A stretch of 64,000 nucleotides of DNA from JAOZHU01 sp964632845 (GCA_964632845.1 CAZWDU010000007.1:1-64000); one strand, 5' to 3'. Shown: positions 45,141 through 54,483, numbered from the stretch's first letter. Notes: generated by a model from the sequence alone, not told the origin. Program-made: numbers and translations.

Positions 45141-46427
45141 TCATGGCTTCAGGCATGCGCGTGTTCCGTTTTCAAGGCCAAAGGTTGCATCTGTAAAGAT
45201 GCCTTTCTTTTCTGTCTTTAGCCATTTTTTGGGTCGTCGTAAAAGAATAAGCGCTAGAGCATATAATGCGATGAATGATTGGAGGTACCAGTACGCGAAG
45301 ACGAAGGGAAGCCACAGCAGGTTCTTCGCTCTTTTCGGTTTTGACACGTACATCAGGGCAAAGCCGCAAAGGAACAGTAAAAACGTAGTTGCTGAAATTG
45401 AGAAGTACATGAAAGCGCGCCATATAACGTCAAAAGGAAATGCTGCGAAAAAAGCGCCTGACCCCGCTAGATACGACAACAATGATGCCACTATGATGAA
45501 GGGACCAAAGAGTGTTGCCTCAGCGTCTAAGTTTTTCCTGTTGGGTTTAGCCATTAACCTGCCATATTTGAAAGCTACTTCCATGGTTCCTCTGAGCCAG
45601 CGAGTACGCTGCTTGAAGAGCATTTTCAGGTTTGAGGGGCTTTCTTGCCAAGCGCACACATCTCCACCGTATCGTATGTTGTAGCCGTTTTCAGTAAGCC
45701 GTGCAGAAAGCTCCATATCCTCGGAGAGCGCGTTTTCGTCGAAGCCTGCCAGTTGTTGCAATATGTGGCGTCTTATGAATTGGCAGCTTCCCTTGAAGTG
45801 GACGAACAAGTCTAGTGAGTCCTTGCCGCGTAGGTAAGCCTCGCACCAGACAGCTTCTTCATAGGAGATAAACTGGGTGAGCATGTTCTCCTGAGAATTA
45901 ATTGATAATGTTCTGCCCTGAACAGCCCCCACGGCAGACTTCTCAAAATAGGCGGCTGCCTTCAGTAGTGCATCTTTTGCGGGAACGTTGTCTGCGTCGA
46001 AGATTGCGACAATTTCGCCTTTAGCGTGTTTGAGTCCGTAGTTTAAGGCGGATGGTTTGCCGTTAGACGTTAGTTGGTGCAGAACCTTAGCGTTGTTGTA
46101 TGTTTTGGCAAAGTGGGTACAAACATCTATAGTGTGGTCTGTTGAGCCGTCTTCGACGATGATTATTTCGGTTTTATTTTGTGGATAGTTTAAATTGCCT
46201 ATGGCTTGGAGGAGTCTGCGTATGACGTTTTCCTCGTTTTTGACTGGGATTATGATGGAAAAAGAAGGTAACGCTGTGCGTTTTGCCGAGTTTTGGTGGT
46301 GAGGAGACTGCTGTTTGCTTCGATGCAGGTTCTTGATGCCTGCGGCTAGTATGGGTACGTTGTAGAGTATCCATGTATATACTATGGCGATGATGCAGAT
46401 TAAGGCTGGCTCGATGATGTTTAACAT
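45141..46427 (-). CDS. Processive-type family 2 glycosyltransferase (cellulose/hyaluronan synthase-like)
   Basis: A 428-residue protein: an N-terminal helix, FSIIIPVKNEENV, IIIVEDGSTDHT, AIFDADNVPAKD (DAD), SEDMELSARL and QRTRWLRG (QxxRW), then three C-terminal helices. The D, DxD, ED, QxxRW set is that of BcsA and HasA-type polymerising enzymes. It may make an extracellular polysaccharide. The polymer is unknown. Confidence 0.88.
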   Translation of the reverse strand: MLNIIEPALICIIAIVYTWILYNVPILAAGIKNLHRSKQQSPHHQNSAKRTALPSFSIIIPVKNEENVIRRLLQAIGNLNYPQNKTEIIIVEDGSTDHTIDVCTHFAKTYNNAKVLHQLTSNGKPSALNYGLKHAKGEIVAIFDADNVPAKDALLKAAAYFEKSAVGAVQGRTLSINSQENMLTQFISYEEAVWCEAYLRGKDSLDLFVHFKGSCQFIRRHILQQLAGFDENALSEDMELSARLTENGYNIRYGGDVCAWQESPSNLKMLFKQRTRWLRGTMEVAFKYGRLMAKPNRKNLDAEATLFGPFIIVASLLSYLAGSGAFFAAFPFDVIWRAFMYFSISATTFLLFLCGFALMYVSKPKRAKNLLWLPFVFAYWYLQSFIALYALALILLRRPKKWLKTEKKGIFTDATFGLENGTRACLKP

Positions 46428-46455
46428 ATTGTAAAGATAATTTTTCTTGGTGTGC

Positions 46456-46884
46456 TCAGCTTTTGTATGTTTGTCCGTTTAGTTTCATAGCTGTCCAGTA
46501 CCGAGCGAAGTCCTCGTCGTTTGCCCAGTTTTTGGCAGTTTTGTTGCCCCATTGCTGGGCGAAGAGGCTGACTTTTTGGGCTAATGGGTGGCCGATTCTC
46601 CTGACGGCGCGCAGAAACTTGCTTTCGAGGTATTCTTCCAGCTTCCCTGCAATTGACATTATGCTTTTTGCTAAGGAGGGGCTGCGGATGCTGGTAGTAA
46701 CTTTTATCGTTAAGTCGACAAGTGCTCTGTCAATTCTTTGCAAGGCTCTGAACCATACGCCGACGCGCATGGCTTTCCGTCGGAGTTTTATTAATTGGAC
46801 TTTATCAAGGAAGCGGAATGTGTGATTCTGTGATGCAGTATCAGACACTATCTTACCTCTTGTTAAGTGTTTTTTGGCTATCAA
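46456..46884 (-). CDS. Hypothetical protein, helical and basic
   Basis: A 142-residue protein with helices such as RALQRIDRALVDLTIKVTTS and SIAGKLEEYLESKFLRAVRR and no membrane segment. The ATG 37 codons in (MRVGVWFRALQR) is an alternative start. It lies 28 bases downstream of the processive glycosyltransferase and probably shares its message. No family recognised. Confidence 0.55.
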   Translation of the reverse strand: MIAKKHLTRGKIVSDTASQNHTFRFLDKVQLIKLRRKAMRVGVWFRALQRIDRALVDLTIKVTTSIRSPSLAKSIMSIAGKLEEYLESKFLRAVRRIGHPLAQKVSLFAQQWGNKTAKNWANDEDFARYWTAMKLNGQTYKS

Positions 46885-47116
46885 GTCCTTATGACTAACA
46901 CTTTTTATGCAATAAAAGCTCTATCTAATGTTCGAAATCCGAATATGCATAGTAATTCTTCATAAAACGCAGCTGCAACCCATTTCCAGCCCTAAACAGA
47001 AATCACGTACACGCAACCAACACCGCAAACACACTAAGAAAACGAGTTTGAAGAAAACGTCATAATTGAGAAAAACGTTTTTTGCCTGCTGATTGCAACG
47101 TTAGAACATTAACACG

Positions 47117-47725
47117 CTAAGTCATGAACGCTATAAATTCTGCGAGGCTTCTCGGTTGCAAAACGTAATTTGTCCTTCTTTGCTCTCCTATTGTTGAGTA
47201 AGGCTTTGGTCCGTAGTCGTGTCCTGGATACACTTCCACCGTGTCATCTAACTTTAACAGTTTGTTGAAGAGGCTGGCGTATAAGCTCTTGGAGTTGCCG
47301 CCTGGCAAGTCTGTTCTGCCACATTCGCCCACGAACAGCGTGTCGCCCGTCAGCAGCTTCGTGTTGTCCACCAGCAGGGATATGCTGTCGGGAGTGTGTC
47401 CCGGCGTGTGGATTACTTTGATTGGCACGTTGCCTACGCTTATAGTGTCGCCGTCGTCCACTTTGACGTCAGCGTTGATGCTTGACAGTTTGTGTGCAAC
47501 GGTTTTTGCGTTGAAAATGGCAAGCAGTTCCGTGTTGCCAGCAGTGTGGTCAGAGTGCCCATGCGTGTTGACGACGTACTTCAGCGTTAACTGTTCAGTT
47601 TTGAGAACACGGATTATTTCGCCTGCATTAAAGCTTGAATCCACAACAGCCGCTTCCCGTGTAGTGTCGTCTGCTATTATGTACGAGAAATTGTCGCTGT
47701 GTTGTTGAATCTGCTTGAAGAGCAT
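47117..47725 (-). CDS. Metallo-beta-lactamase-fold hydrolase (glyoxalase II-like)
   Basis: A 202-residue protein with THGHSDH at residues 54-60, later VIHTPGHTPDS and GDTLFVGECGRTDLPGG, and VYPGHDYG near the C-terminus. These are the zinc or iron ligands of hydroxyacylglutathione hydrolases and persulfide dioxygenase-like proteins. The GRTDLPGG variant is common in the latter and in archaeal hydrolases. The substrate cannot be named. Confidence 0.88.
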   Translation of the reverse strand: MLFKQIQQHSDNFSYIIADDTTREAAVVDSSFNAGEIIRVLKTEQLTLKYVVNTHGHSDHTAGNTELLAIFNAKTVAHKLSSINADVKVDDGDTISVGNVPIKVIHTPGHTPDSISLLVDNTKLLTGDTLFVGECGRTDLPGGNSKSLYASLFNKLLKLDDTVEVYPGHDYGPKPYSTIGEQRRTNYVLQPRSLAEFIAFMT

Positions 47726-47851
47726 TAGTTGTCAACCACAAAGATGCCTGTTTCAACATTTAAAAATCTATCTAAAGCGTTTTGTTAGGAGTTCGCTTCA
47801 AAAGGTTTACTTATGCGGAATGGAATTAGAAAAAGACTGTAAACCTTAGAG

Positions 47852-49429
47852 TTGGTGTTGAATTTGAAGGTGCTGTTAGTAACAGGGTTACTTGCAGAGG
47901 ACGCTGTGAAACGTTATGCACAGAACAGCAGTGTCCACACTGAAGTTTTAGCGTTAAAAGTTCCTGTTGCCGCATTGTTAACTCCCACGTACATTGCAAG
48001 CGCCCTTAAAAACCTGAACAACCACGACTTCGACATGATTTTGGTGCCAGGACTGGTTCGAGGCGACACAGCGGTTATAGCAGACGCTACGGGAGTTCCA
48101 ACGTTTAAGGGTTCAAGATACGCTGCGGATTTGCCTACGGTGCTAGATGCTTTGGGGCAAATTGAGCTTTCAACCGTGACACCTGCCTGTGACCTGCTCG
48201 GCGAGGAGTTGCAGCGCAGGGCTTTGCAGGAGTTAGCTGCTGTGGAGAAAAATCGCAATGCTTTGCTGAAAAAGCGTTGTAACATGTTGGTTGGGGACTT
48301 AGCTGTGGGCAAGGATTTTCCCATGCGGGTTATGGCTGAAATCGTTGATGCTCCGTTGTTGCCGACGGAGGAGATTCAGCGTTTGGCGAGGTGTTACGTG
48401 GAGGCTGGAGCGGACATTGTTGATGTGGGCATGGTCGCAGGCGAATCCAGTCCAGCAGAGGCAAAACGTGCTGTTGATGCTGTTAAGCGCGTTGTGAACG
48501 TGCCTGTGAGCATTGACACGTTTGACCCGCGCGAGATTGAGGAGGCTGTTTCTGCTGGTGCCGATTTGGTGTTGAGCGTTGATGCTGGAAACGTTGAGGC
48601 AGTGGCGCCTTTTGTGTTTGATGTGGCGGTAGTGGTTGTTCCAACAAATCAGCGCAGGGGCTATTTCCCAAGCATAGTTGAGGAACGAGCAAGTTTCCTT
48701 GAGGATAACATAAAGAAAGCTAGAGAGTTGGGAATTGCCAAAGTTATAGGCGACTTGGTTCTTGAGCCAACGGATGTTTCTGGGTCGATGGTTGCTTTTC
48801 GTGAGTTTGCAGGCAGAAACCCCGCTGTTCCGCTTCTTGTTGGCGTGGGCAACGTTACGGAGTTGATGGACGCTGACTCCGTAGGCGTGAACGCTTTGCT
48901 TGCGCGGCTATCAGCAGAAGTAGGCGCAAGTATATTGTTGACAACTGAGAAAAGCTGTAAGACTCAAGGGAGCATCAGCGAAGTAGCTGTTGCTGCCAAG
49001 ATGATGTTTCTGGCTAAAAAGCGTGCTTCTGTTCCTCAAGACTTGCACTTGGATCTTCTTTTACTGAAAGATAAAAGTAACCGAGAAGAGCCGTACAGCA
49101 AAGCTATGGAAGCAGAAGTCCAAGTCATAACAGCAACAGAAGAATCCAAACCAACTCTTTTTGATGCAACAGGACTTTTCAAAATTGCAGTTGACCGCAA
49201 TAACGAAGCAATTGTTGCCATGCATTTCTCCGCGGTCCAAGCGGAAAAGCCCACAGCTATAATTAAAGGCAAGACTGCCGAAGCCATATACGCTAAAATT
49301 GTGGAAATGGGCTTGGTAACAAGGCTGGAACACGCTGCTTACTTGGGAAGCGAACTTGCAAAGGCTGAAATCGCCCTGCGAACAGGCAAGGAATACATCC
49401 AAGACAACCAACTATTCAAAAAACATTAA
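47852..49429 (+). CDS. Dihydropteroate synthase-related protein
   Basis: A 525-residue protein of the archaeal/methanogen DHPS-related family. The N-terminal ~150 residues are family-specific. A DHPS-like TIM barrel follows (AGADIVDVGMVAGESSPAEAKRAV, VPVSIDTFDPREIEEAV, GADLVLSVDAG), and then a C-terminal domain of about 110 residues. It may act in pterin synthesis, but no activity is proven for the family. The start is unclear: TTG 47852, GTG 47855 or TTG 47864, the last giving an MKVLLVTG-type N-terminus. Confidence 0.85.
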   Translation: MVLNLKVLLVTGLLAEDAVKRYAQNSSVHTEVLALKVPVAALLTPTYIASALKNLNNHDFDMILVPGLVRGDTAVIADATGVPTFKGSRYAADLPTVLDALGQIELSTVTPACDLLGEELQRRALQELAAVEKNRNALLKKRCNMLVGDLAVGKDFPMRVMAEIVDAPLLPTEEIQRLARCYVEAGADIVDVGMVAGESSPAEAKRAVDAVKRVVNVPVSIDTFDPREIEEAVSAGADLVLSVDAGNVEAVAPFVFDVAVVVVPTNQRRGYFPSIVEERASFLEDNIKKARELGIAKVIGDLVLEPTDVSGSMVAFREFAGRNPAVPLLVGVGNVTELMDADSVGVNALLARLSAEVGASILLTTEKSCKTQGSISEVAVAAKMMFLAKKRASVPQDLHLDLLLLKDKSNREEPYSKAMEAEVQVITATEESKPTLFDATGLFKIAVDRNNEAIVAMHFSAVQAEKPTAIIKGKTAEAIYAKIVEMGLVTRLEHAAYLGSELAKAEIALRTGKEYIQDNQLFKKH

Positions 49430-49603
49430 GCGGTTTTCAGGCTTAAGCTTTAACTAACAAACTGAACTAGCGCCCTTAGGTTCCCGATAGAAAAAGATGT
49501 AAGTTCTACCAGAATAGCGAAAACCAAGACATACCACAAGCAACAGACCAAAGAAAAAGTAACAAACAGTAACAACCCCCAATCAATTATTTTTCCAACG
49601 CTG

Positions 49604-49627
49604 TGGTGCGAGGGGTGGGACTTGAAC
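49604..49627 (-). repeat. tRNA-Leu-like 3'-end relic (possible attachment-site scar)
   Basis: Twenty-four bases that match the 3' end of the tRNA-Leu(TAG) gene at 61642 at 22 of 24 positions by eye, including the encoded CCA, acceptor strand and half of the T arm, in the same orientation. The similarity stops inside the T loop and the 5' strand of the T stem is missing, so it is not a tRNA gene. Integrated elements often leave such fragments. It lies just upstream of the DUF4956-LTD-VTC block. Confidence 0.55.
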
Positions 49628-49795
49628 GTTATGCTAAGTGGCAGTATTACCCGTAGCCCCCTCTTTTTCCATGTTTTCAGGTTATTCTCAAATTTTCTCT
49701 AACAATATGCCGATTTGAATTAGGTTGAAATCTGGAAGCAATTATGAAAAATTGATTTATACAGGAAAGTGGGAAAAACAGCAGAGCTGAAAAAC

Positions 49796-50458
49796 ATGGA
49801 TTGGGAACAGTTAATTTCCGATTTCCTAAATCCGTCAAACACGTATCAATCACTAACAATAGACAGAGTCCTGCTGGCAATACTCGTGACTTTCGTGCTT
49901 AACCTCTTCATATTTTACATTTACCGCAAAACCTTCAAAGGCGTTGTCTATACTCGAGATTTCAACGTAGGCCTAGTTCTAACAGGCTTGGTAGTTACGT
50001 TAGTTGTGTTGCCAATAAGCTCCAACATTGCTCTGTCTCTCGGCATGGTCGGGGCCCTAAGCATCGTGCGCTTTCGCACAGCCATCAAAGACCCAAAAGA
50101 CATAGTCTTCACATTCTGGTCTATAGCAGTAGGCATCATCTGCGGCGCAGGCTTATACATGGTAGCCATAGTTGGAGTCCCCGTGATTGCCCTTTTGCTG
50201 TTCGTGCTAGAACGCACAAGCTTCCGCGGTCCAGACCCATACCTATTAGTAGCCCACTACACAAGCGAGGCAGAAGCAGATATCCAGGCAGCCCTTCCAA
50301 AACACAAAATTCGGTCACGAACAGCAAATGCCGACGGCGTAGAACTAATGGTTGAAGTCAGAATGAACGCGAAAGAGGTGTCGAAAGTGGATGAACTGCT
50401 AAAAATCAAAGGCGTAAAAGACGCATCAATTGTAAGCTACAGCTCTGACGCAGCATAA
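49796..50458 (+). CDS. DUF4956 membrane protein
   Basis: About 220 residues from ATG 49796 (MDWEQLISDFLN). Four membrane helices are seen (RVLLAILVTFVLNLFIFYI, NVGLVLTGLVVTLVVL, an ALSLGMVGALSIVRFRTAIK segment typical of DUF4956, and VGVPVIALLLFVL), then a cytoplasmic ACT-like tail. In bacteria DUF4956 genes often stand beside VTC and CotH/LTD genes. The same trio is present here. A role in polyphosphate or inorganic-ion handling is proposed, not shown. Confidence 0.88.
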   Translation: MDWEQLISDFLNPSNTYQSLTIDRVLLAILVTFVLNLFIFYIYRKTFKGVVYTRDFNVGLVLTGLVVTLVVLPISSNIALSLGMVGALSIVRFRTAIKDPKDIVFTFWSIAVGIICGAGLYMVAIVGVPVIALLLFVLERTSFRGPDPYLLVAHYTSEAEADIQAALPKHKIRSRTANADGVELMVEVRMNAKEVSKVDELLKIKGVKDASIVSYSSDAA

Positions 50459-50469
50459 CGCGCAACCAC

Positions 50470-51240
50470 ATGTGCATTGAGAAAGGGCGCCTATTGAGAA
50501 AGTGTTGTATCAAAAAATGGCACTTAACGGGTGATAAAAAGACGAAAAACAAACTTCAAGCATCAGCCTTCATAGTCGTCATAGTTCTTCTAACTGGAGA
50601 ACTATTGGCAGCCGCAGCCATCAACGACTGCTCTGCGTCTATTGTTACCCAGTCTGTAATCGCGCTGGAAACTGTGGGGGTAGCTGGTGAAGCTGCAGTT
50701 ACCGTGGTTATTAACGAGTTAATGGCTGATAACGAAGCAACTATTCAGAGTCCCGATGGAACCTCCTCGGACTGGATTGAACTATTCAACAACGGCGACC
50801 ATTCAGTAGACCTAAGTGGCATGTACCTCACTGACGACCTCACCAATCCCACTTGGCAGTTTCCCGTGGGGACAGTAATTGAAGCTTACAGCTATTTGCT
50901 AGTATGGGCAGATGGCGATTCTGGACAGGACGCGTTACATGCTGATTTCAAACTTAATGCAAACGGAGAAACCATAGCCCTTCTTGCAAGCGATGGCGAG
51001 ACCGTGCTTGATTCCATTACTTTTGGCAAGCAAATCGAAGATGTCTCCTATGGTCGACTCCCCGATGGAAGTGCAAGCTGGAGCTACATGACAACTCCCA
51101 GCGCAGGTGAAGCAAACGCTGAAAACGCGCGAAGCACCCTGTCTACTCCTTGGCCAATTTGGCTATTCATCGCACTTACACTTACAGCCTGCATCGCGGT
51201 GCTTGTCAAAGACAAAATCCGAGCAAGGAGAAAACAATGA
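50470..51240 (+). CDS. Membrane-anchored lamin-tail-domain (LTD) protein
   Basis: A 256-residue protein: basic N-terminus, signal/anchor helix (ASAFIVVIVLLTGELLAAAA), then an LTD (VVINELMADNEATIQ, SDWIELFNNGDHSVDLSG, YLTDDLTNP, LNANGETIALLASDG), and a C-terminal helix with a KDKIRARRKQ cytoplasmic end. In bacteria this neighbourhood usually carries CotH, often fused to LTD. Here only the LTD part exists. Its stop overlaps the VTC start as ATGA, so coupling is likely. Confidence 0.85.
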   Translation: MCIEKGRLLRKCCIKKWHLTGDKKTKNKLQASAFIVVIVLLTGELLAAAAINDCSASIVTQSVIALETVGVAGEAAVTVVINELMADNEATIQSPDGTSSDWIELFNNGDHSVDLSGMYLTDDLTNPTWQFPVGTVIEAYSYLLVWADGDSGQDALHADFKLNANGETIALLASDGETVLDSITFGKQIEDVSYGRLPDGSASWSYMTTPSAGEANAENARSTLSTPWPIWLFIALTLTACIAVLVKDKIRARRKQ

Positions 51241-51977
51241 TGGTTGGGGAGAAAGAACTCCACCTAAGACACGAGTTAAAATATCAAATTGACACGCTGC
51301 AATATCAGGTTCTGCAAAAAAAGCTAAGCGTCATTCTTAAACCTGACCCAAACATGGAAGGAAACAGCCGATACAACATCAGAAATCTTTACTTCGACGA
51401 CTTCAGAGACACAGCACTTTGCGAGAAGCAGGCAGGAGTATCTAACCGAAAGAAATATCGGATGCGCATCTACAACCACAGCGATGCAGTCATCAAGTTT
51501 GAGCGAAAAAGCAAAATCAATCAATACACCCTCAAAGAAAGCACCAGAATTAACCGAGGAGAAGCCGACAAGATAATAGCCGAAAACTTTGACTTTCTAG
51601 CCAAGTCAGAAGACCACCTGTTAAGAGAATTCTATTTAGAAACTCGTTGCAACTTAATGCGCCCCGTAGTAATTGTAGAATACAACCGAGAAGCATACAT
51701 CCACCCCATTGGCAATGTACGGATAACTTTCGATACTGAATTACGAACAGGACTTGGATCACTATCGTTTTTTGACTGGAACACAAGCACAATGGGCGTC
51801 TTAGGTCGACCAAATATAATCATGGAAATCAAGTACAACGAAGTGCTTCCACAGTACATCTGCGGGCTGTTTCCCGACACCATTCGACCGCGATTATCCA
51901 TTGGGAAATTTGCCCTGTGTAGAACTCAACAAAAATGCCAAATGGGTAGCCCTGCAGGTGGAATCTCCCTGCACTAA
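51237..51977 (+). CDS. VTC-domain protein, polyphosphate polymerase-like
   Basis: A 246-residue VTC domain alone: LRHELKYQID at the start, YNIRNLYFDD, KYRMRIYNHSD, VIKFERKSKINQ, RPVVIVEYNREAY, VRITFDTELR and IIMEIKYNE. These basic and acidic residues line the tunnel in which yeast Vtc4 makes polyphosphate from ATP. Bacterial single-domain members sit with DUF4956. The ATG at 51237 overlaps the LTD stop. The longer frame from 51150 lies inside the LTD gene. Confidence 0.9.
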   Translation: MMVGEKELHLRHELKYQIDTLQYQVLQKKLSVILKPDPNMEGNSRYNIRNLYFDDFRDTALCEKQAGVSNRKKYRMRIYNHSDAVIKFERKSKINQYTLKESTRINRGEADKIIAENFDFLAKSEDHLLREFYLETRCNLMRPVVIVEYNREAYIHPIGNVRITFDTELRTGLGSLSFFDWNTSTMGVLGRPNIIMEIKYNEVLPQYICGLFPDTIRPRLSIGKFALCRTQQKCQMGSPAGGISLH

Positions 51978-51989
51978 GTATGGCAAACT

Positions 51990-53894
51990 TTACCAATAAA
52001 CAGTTGTTGTAACACTAGAGATGGTAAAAGTAGTGTATTTGGTTCCAGGAGTATATGTTCCAGATAGGTACAGGCCGTCATTAGCTGTGCCAGTTGAACT
52101 GCCTCCATAGTAAACATTGTACGTGGAGCCTTTTGTGAGAGTGGCTGAAGAGAAAACTACTGACTGATATGCTTTTGTAGGCTTGAAGCTGAAGAGTACA
52201 GTTCCATCGCTGGTTTGAATATTAATTAAGGTTCCAGCCGACATTGATGACCTGAAATTCAGCAATATTGAATATTGAGTTGACGACGTTCCAGGCGCTT
52301 GTGCCATACCTGAGCTGCCTACTGCAAGCAGAAAGCCACCTGTTATTTTGAACGAAACATGATCCAAAGCGCCATTTGCATTGGATGTGGGGCCATTAAC
52401 GATTACGTAGCCGTCAGTCATCACAATTGCACCGTTTACGTCGATGCCGTCTCCGGTGGCGTCAACTACAATGTAGCCGCCGTTGATGTAGAGATAACAG
52501 TTACCTGAATTTGTGAAGCCGCCTTGGTCCCTGCCGCCCCCTCGACCGGGTCCTTGAGTGAAGCCGGAGGCATCATTACCTCCCGCGCCATTTATGCCGT
52601 CATCGCTTGAGACAATATGGATGTTGCCGCCGTTAATTGTGATAATGACGCTTTCAATGCCTTCAAAGGATTTTGCAATGGTAATGTCACCGCCGTTAAT
52701 TGTTAAAGAGGAGTCAGCGTGAAAGGCATCATCGCCGCTTGAAATGACAAAAGAACCGCCGTTAATTGTTACTTGTTCATTTGAGTTGATGGCGTCATCA
52801 GCAGAATTAACTGTGATGGTGCCGGCGTCAATAGTTATGCTAACATTTGCCTTGAGTCCCTTAGCGGATGTGCTTGAATAAATAACGCTGTTACTGCCTC
52901 CGCCTGAGGTTAGGCTGATTTCCCCACCACTTATGATTATATCGGTCTCGGCATCAACAGCGTCTCCATCAGATGTGATGTTTATTACGCCGTTTTCAAC
53001 AGAAATGTAGCCCTTTGCCGAGTCGTCAGCATTATCGGATTTGAGGCCGTCACCGCCAACATTCAAAGTGACCGCGCCGCCTTTAACAACGAGATAGTCT
53101 TTACCGCGGATACCATCATCTACCGCATTTACAGTGATTGTTCCGCTTTTAATTATGAGGCCGTCTTTGCTTGCGATGCCATCATTGTAGTTTCCGTTAA
53201 CGTTCAGTGAGCCACTGCCGAAAATTGTTAGGTCAGACTTGCTGAAAATAGCCGCGTTTGGTTCATCCTCTCCCGCTTCAAGAACGTACGAGGCACTGTC
53301 TGCTACATAATTGGCAGTGTTTTCTTCAAGGATGATAATAGCTTTTTTTGCGCTTAGGATATAAATAGGCGAACTCGTGGAACAGCGAATATTAACACCG
53401 TTCAAGATAAGGCGTATAGTTTCTTCATCATCTGTATCCACGGTTATTTGCCCATCAGTCAGGGAGCCGCTGATTCGGTATGTGCCTGCAGAGGTAATTG
53501 TTATTTTGCCGCCGTCAACAGTTGCAACACCCGACGCGTTAACGGTTATTGAATTTCCATTCAACGTTATATTGACAACTGAGGTGCTGTCCCAAACGTA
53601 ATCTGCTGAGTCCTCATGGTCCTCGGCGTTTTCAGCGTACACACTGCTGGCTGTTGGTGAAGGAGTAGTCGATGTCCCATCAGTTCCAGCAGACCCACTA
53701 CTGGGCGATGGTGAAGGCGAAGTACTTGGGGTAGGAGTTGGTGTTGAACTGGATGTTGGCGAAGGAGTAGACGAGTCCCCATCACTCCCACCAGATTCAA
53801 TACCCAATAAATTCATGCTTGATATTGAATATGCTGTGACAGATACCAGTAGACAAACACATGCCAACACGATGATTAATCTTAGTTTGCCCAT
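51990..53894 (-). CDS. Secreted carbohydrate-binding beta-helix protein (Cthe_2159-like)
   Basis: A 634-residue protein with a signal peptide (LIIVLACVCLLVSVTAYSIS), a Ser/Thr/Pro-rich stalk (about 36-85) and a long repeat domain. The repeats have GGxI/V turns about every 20 residues (DGDAVDAETDIIISGGEIS, SSDDGINGAGGN) as in the right-handed beta-helix of Clostridium Cthe_2159, a polygalacturonate-binding protein. It is placed tail to tail with the VTC gene, 12 bases apart, an association also seen in clostridia. Likely exported and cell-surface attached. Confidence 0.85.
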   Translation of the reverse strand: MGKLRLIIVLACVCLLVSVTAYSISSMNLLGIESGGSDGDSSTPSPTSSSTPTPTPSTSPSPSPSSGSAGTDGTSTTPSPTASSVYAENAEDHEDSADYVWDSTSVVNITLNGNSITVNASGVATVDGGKITITSAGTYRISGSLTDGQITVDTDDEETIRLILNGVNIRCSTSSPIYILSAKKAIIILEENTANYVADSASYVLEAGEDEPNAAIFSKSDLTIFGSGSLNVNGNYNDGIASKDGLIIKSGTITVNAVDDGIRGKDYLVVKGGAVTLNVGGDGLKSDNADDSAKGYISVENGVINITSDGDAVDAETDIIISGGEISLTSGGGSNSVIYSSTSAKGLKANVSITIDAGTITVNSADDAINSNEQVTINGGSFVISSGDDAFHADSSLTINGGDITIAKSFEGIESVIITINGGNIHIVSSDDGINGAGGNDASGFTQGPGRGGGRDQGGFTNSGNCYLYINGGYIVVDATGDGIDVNGAIVMTDGYVIVNGPTSNANGALDHVSFKITGGFLLAVGSSGMAQAPGTSSTQYSILLNFRSSMSAGTLINIQTSDGTVLFSFKPTKAYQSVVFSSATLTKGSTYNVYYGGSSTGTANDGLYLSGTYTPGTKYTTFTISSVTTTVYW

Positions 53895-54172
53895 GTTTCA
53901 TCCGTCGTTTGACGCATCGCAGGATATTAAAAGATTTTTCAGGATTGCACCTTAATTGTTGCCAAATTTTCTTATGTGCAAAGAAACAGGGGTCTAAGGT
54001 TTTATCGATTACTTCAGTAAGACAACAGGTGTATCTGCTCGTTTTTCGGCATAATTTCGTAAAACTTAACCAACGTAGACTGCCACTACAACGGGTTCAA
54101 CCAACAAAGAAAACGTAAACATTACCCATTGAAGTCGCTTATGCAAAAACCCCGTATTTTTCAACATAGTGG

Positions 54173-54288
54173 TGCGGGGGGTGGGGTTCGAACCCACGAA
54201 GGCCTGCGCCAGAGGATCTTAAGTCCTCCCCCTTATCTTAGGCTACTGTGTCTGGCCGCCTATTTAGACCTGGCTCGGGTACCCCCGC
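54173..54288 (-). tRNA. tRNA-Leu (anticodon TAA) with a 31-base intron in the D loop; CCA encoded
   Basis: Read from 54288 down: acceptor GCGGGGG, a D arm interrupted after base 25, anticodon stem GAGGA/TCCTC with loop CTTAAGA (TAA), a long variable arm, T arm, acceptor CCCCCGC, discriminator A, and CCA at 54170-54172. Removing 54233-54263 leaves 85 bases, the same as the intronless tRNA-Leu(TAG) in this window. Confidence 0.9.
54233..54263 (-). other. Predicted archaeal tRNA intron with bulge-helix-bulge junction
   Basis: The intron forms stem TAGGC/GCCTA with a 14-base loop. Beside it, exon bases GTCT pair with intron bases AGAT as the 4-bp central helix. Three-base bulges AAA and AAG lie on opposite strands. 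This is the arrangement cut by archaeal splicing endonuclease. The outer helix is weak, so the motif is of the relaxed kind. The position, in the D loop, is non-canonical. Confidence 0.75.
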
Positions 54289-54336
54289 CGCACCAGCCAC
54301 TACTCTTCACGGGTTATTCACGTTTAAGTTTTTTGC

Positions 54337-54483
54337 ATGCAATTGGGCGTTAAGCTGAATGGTGATGTTGTGGCTGAATTAAGGCTAGCAGTTGGATATA
54401 AACGCGAAAAGATAATTATGGTCTTTGGAGAAGTTGGAAAAGCAATTTGGGTATGGAAAGTAAGAAATAATGCTTCTGCGTAG
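54337..54483 (+). CDS. Possible small protein of 48 residues
   Basis: ATG 54337 opens a frame reading MQLGVKLNGDVVAELRLAVG then a hydrophobic MVFGEVGKAIWVW and ending TAG at 54481-54483. The composition looks protein-like and it precedes the coiled-coil gene by 27 bases on the same strand, but I recognise no family and see no clear ribosome site. Confidence 0.3.
   Translation: MQLGVKLNGDVVAELRLAVGYKREKIIMVFGEVGKAIWVWKVRNNASA

Noticed and set aside
53909..54353. Plus-strand frames before and across tRNA-Leu(TAA)
   Set aside because: They are composed of A/T-rich intergenic and tRNA sequence and end by reading through the tRNA.
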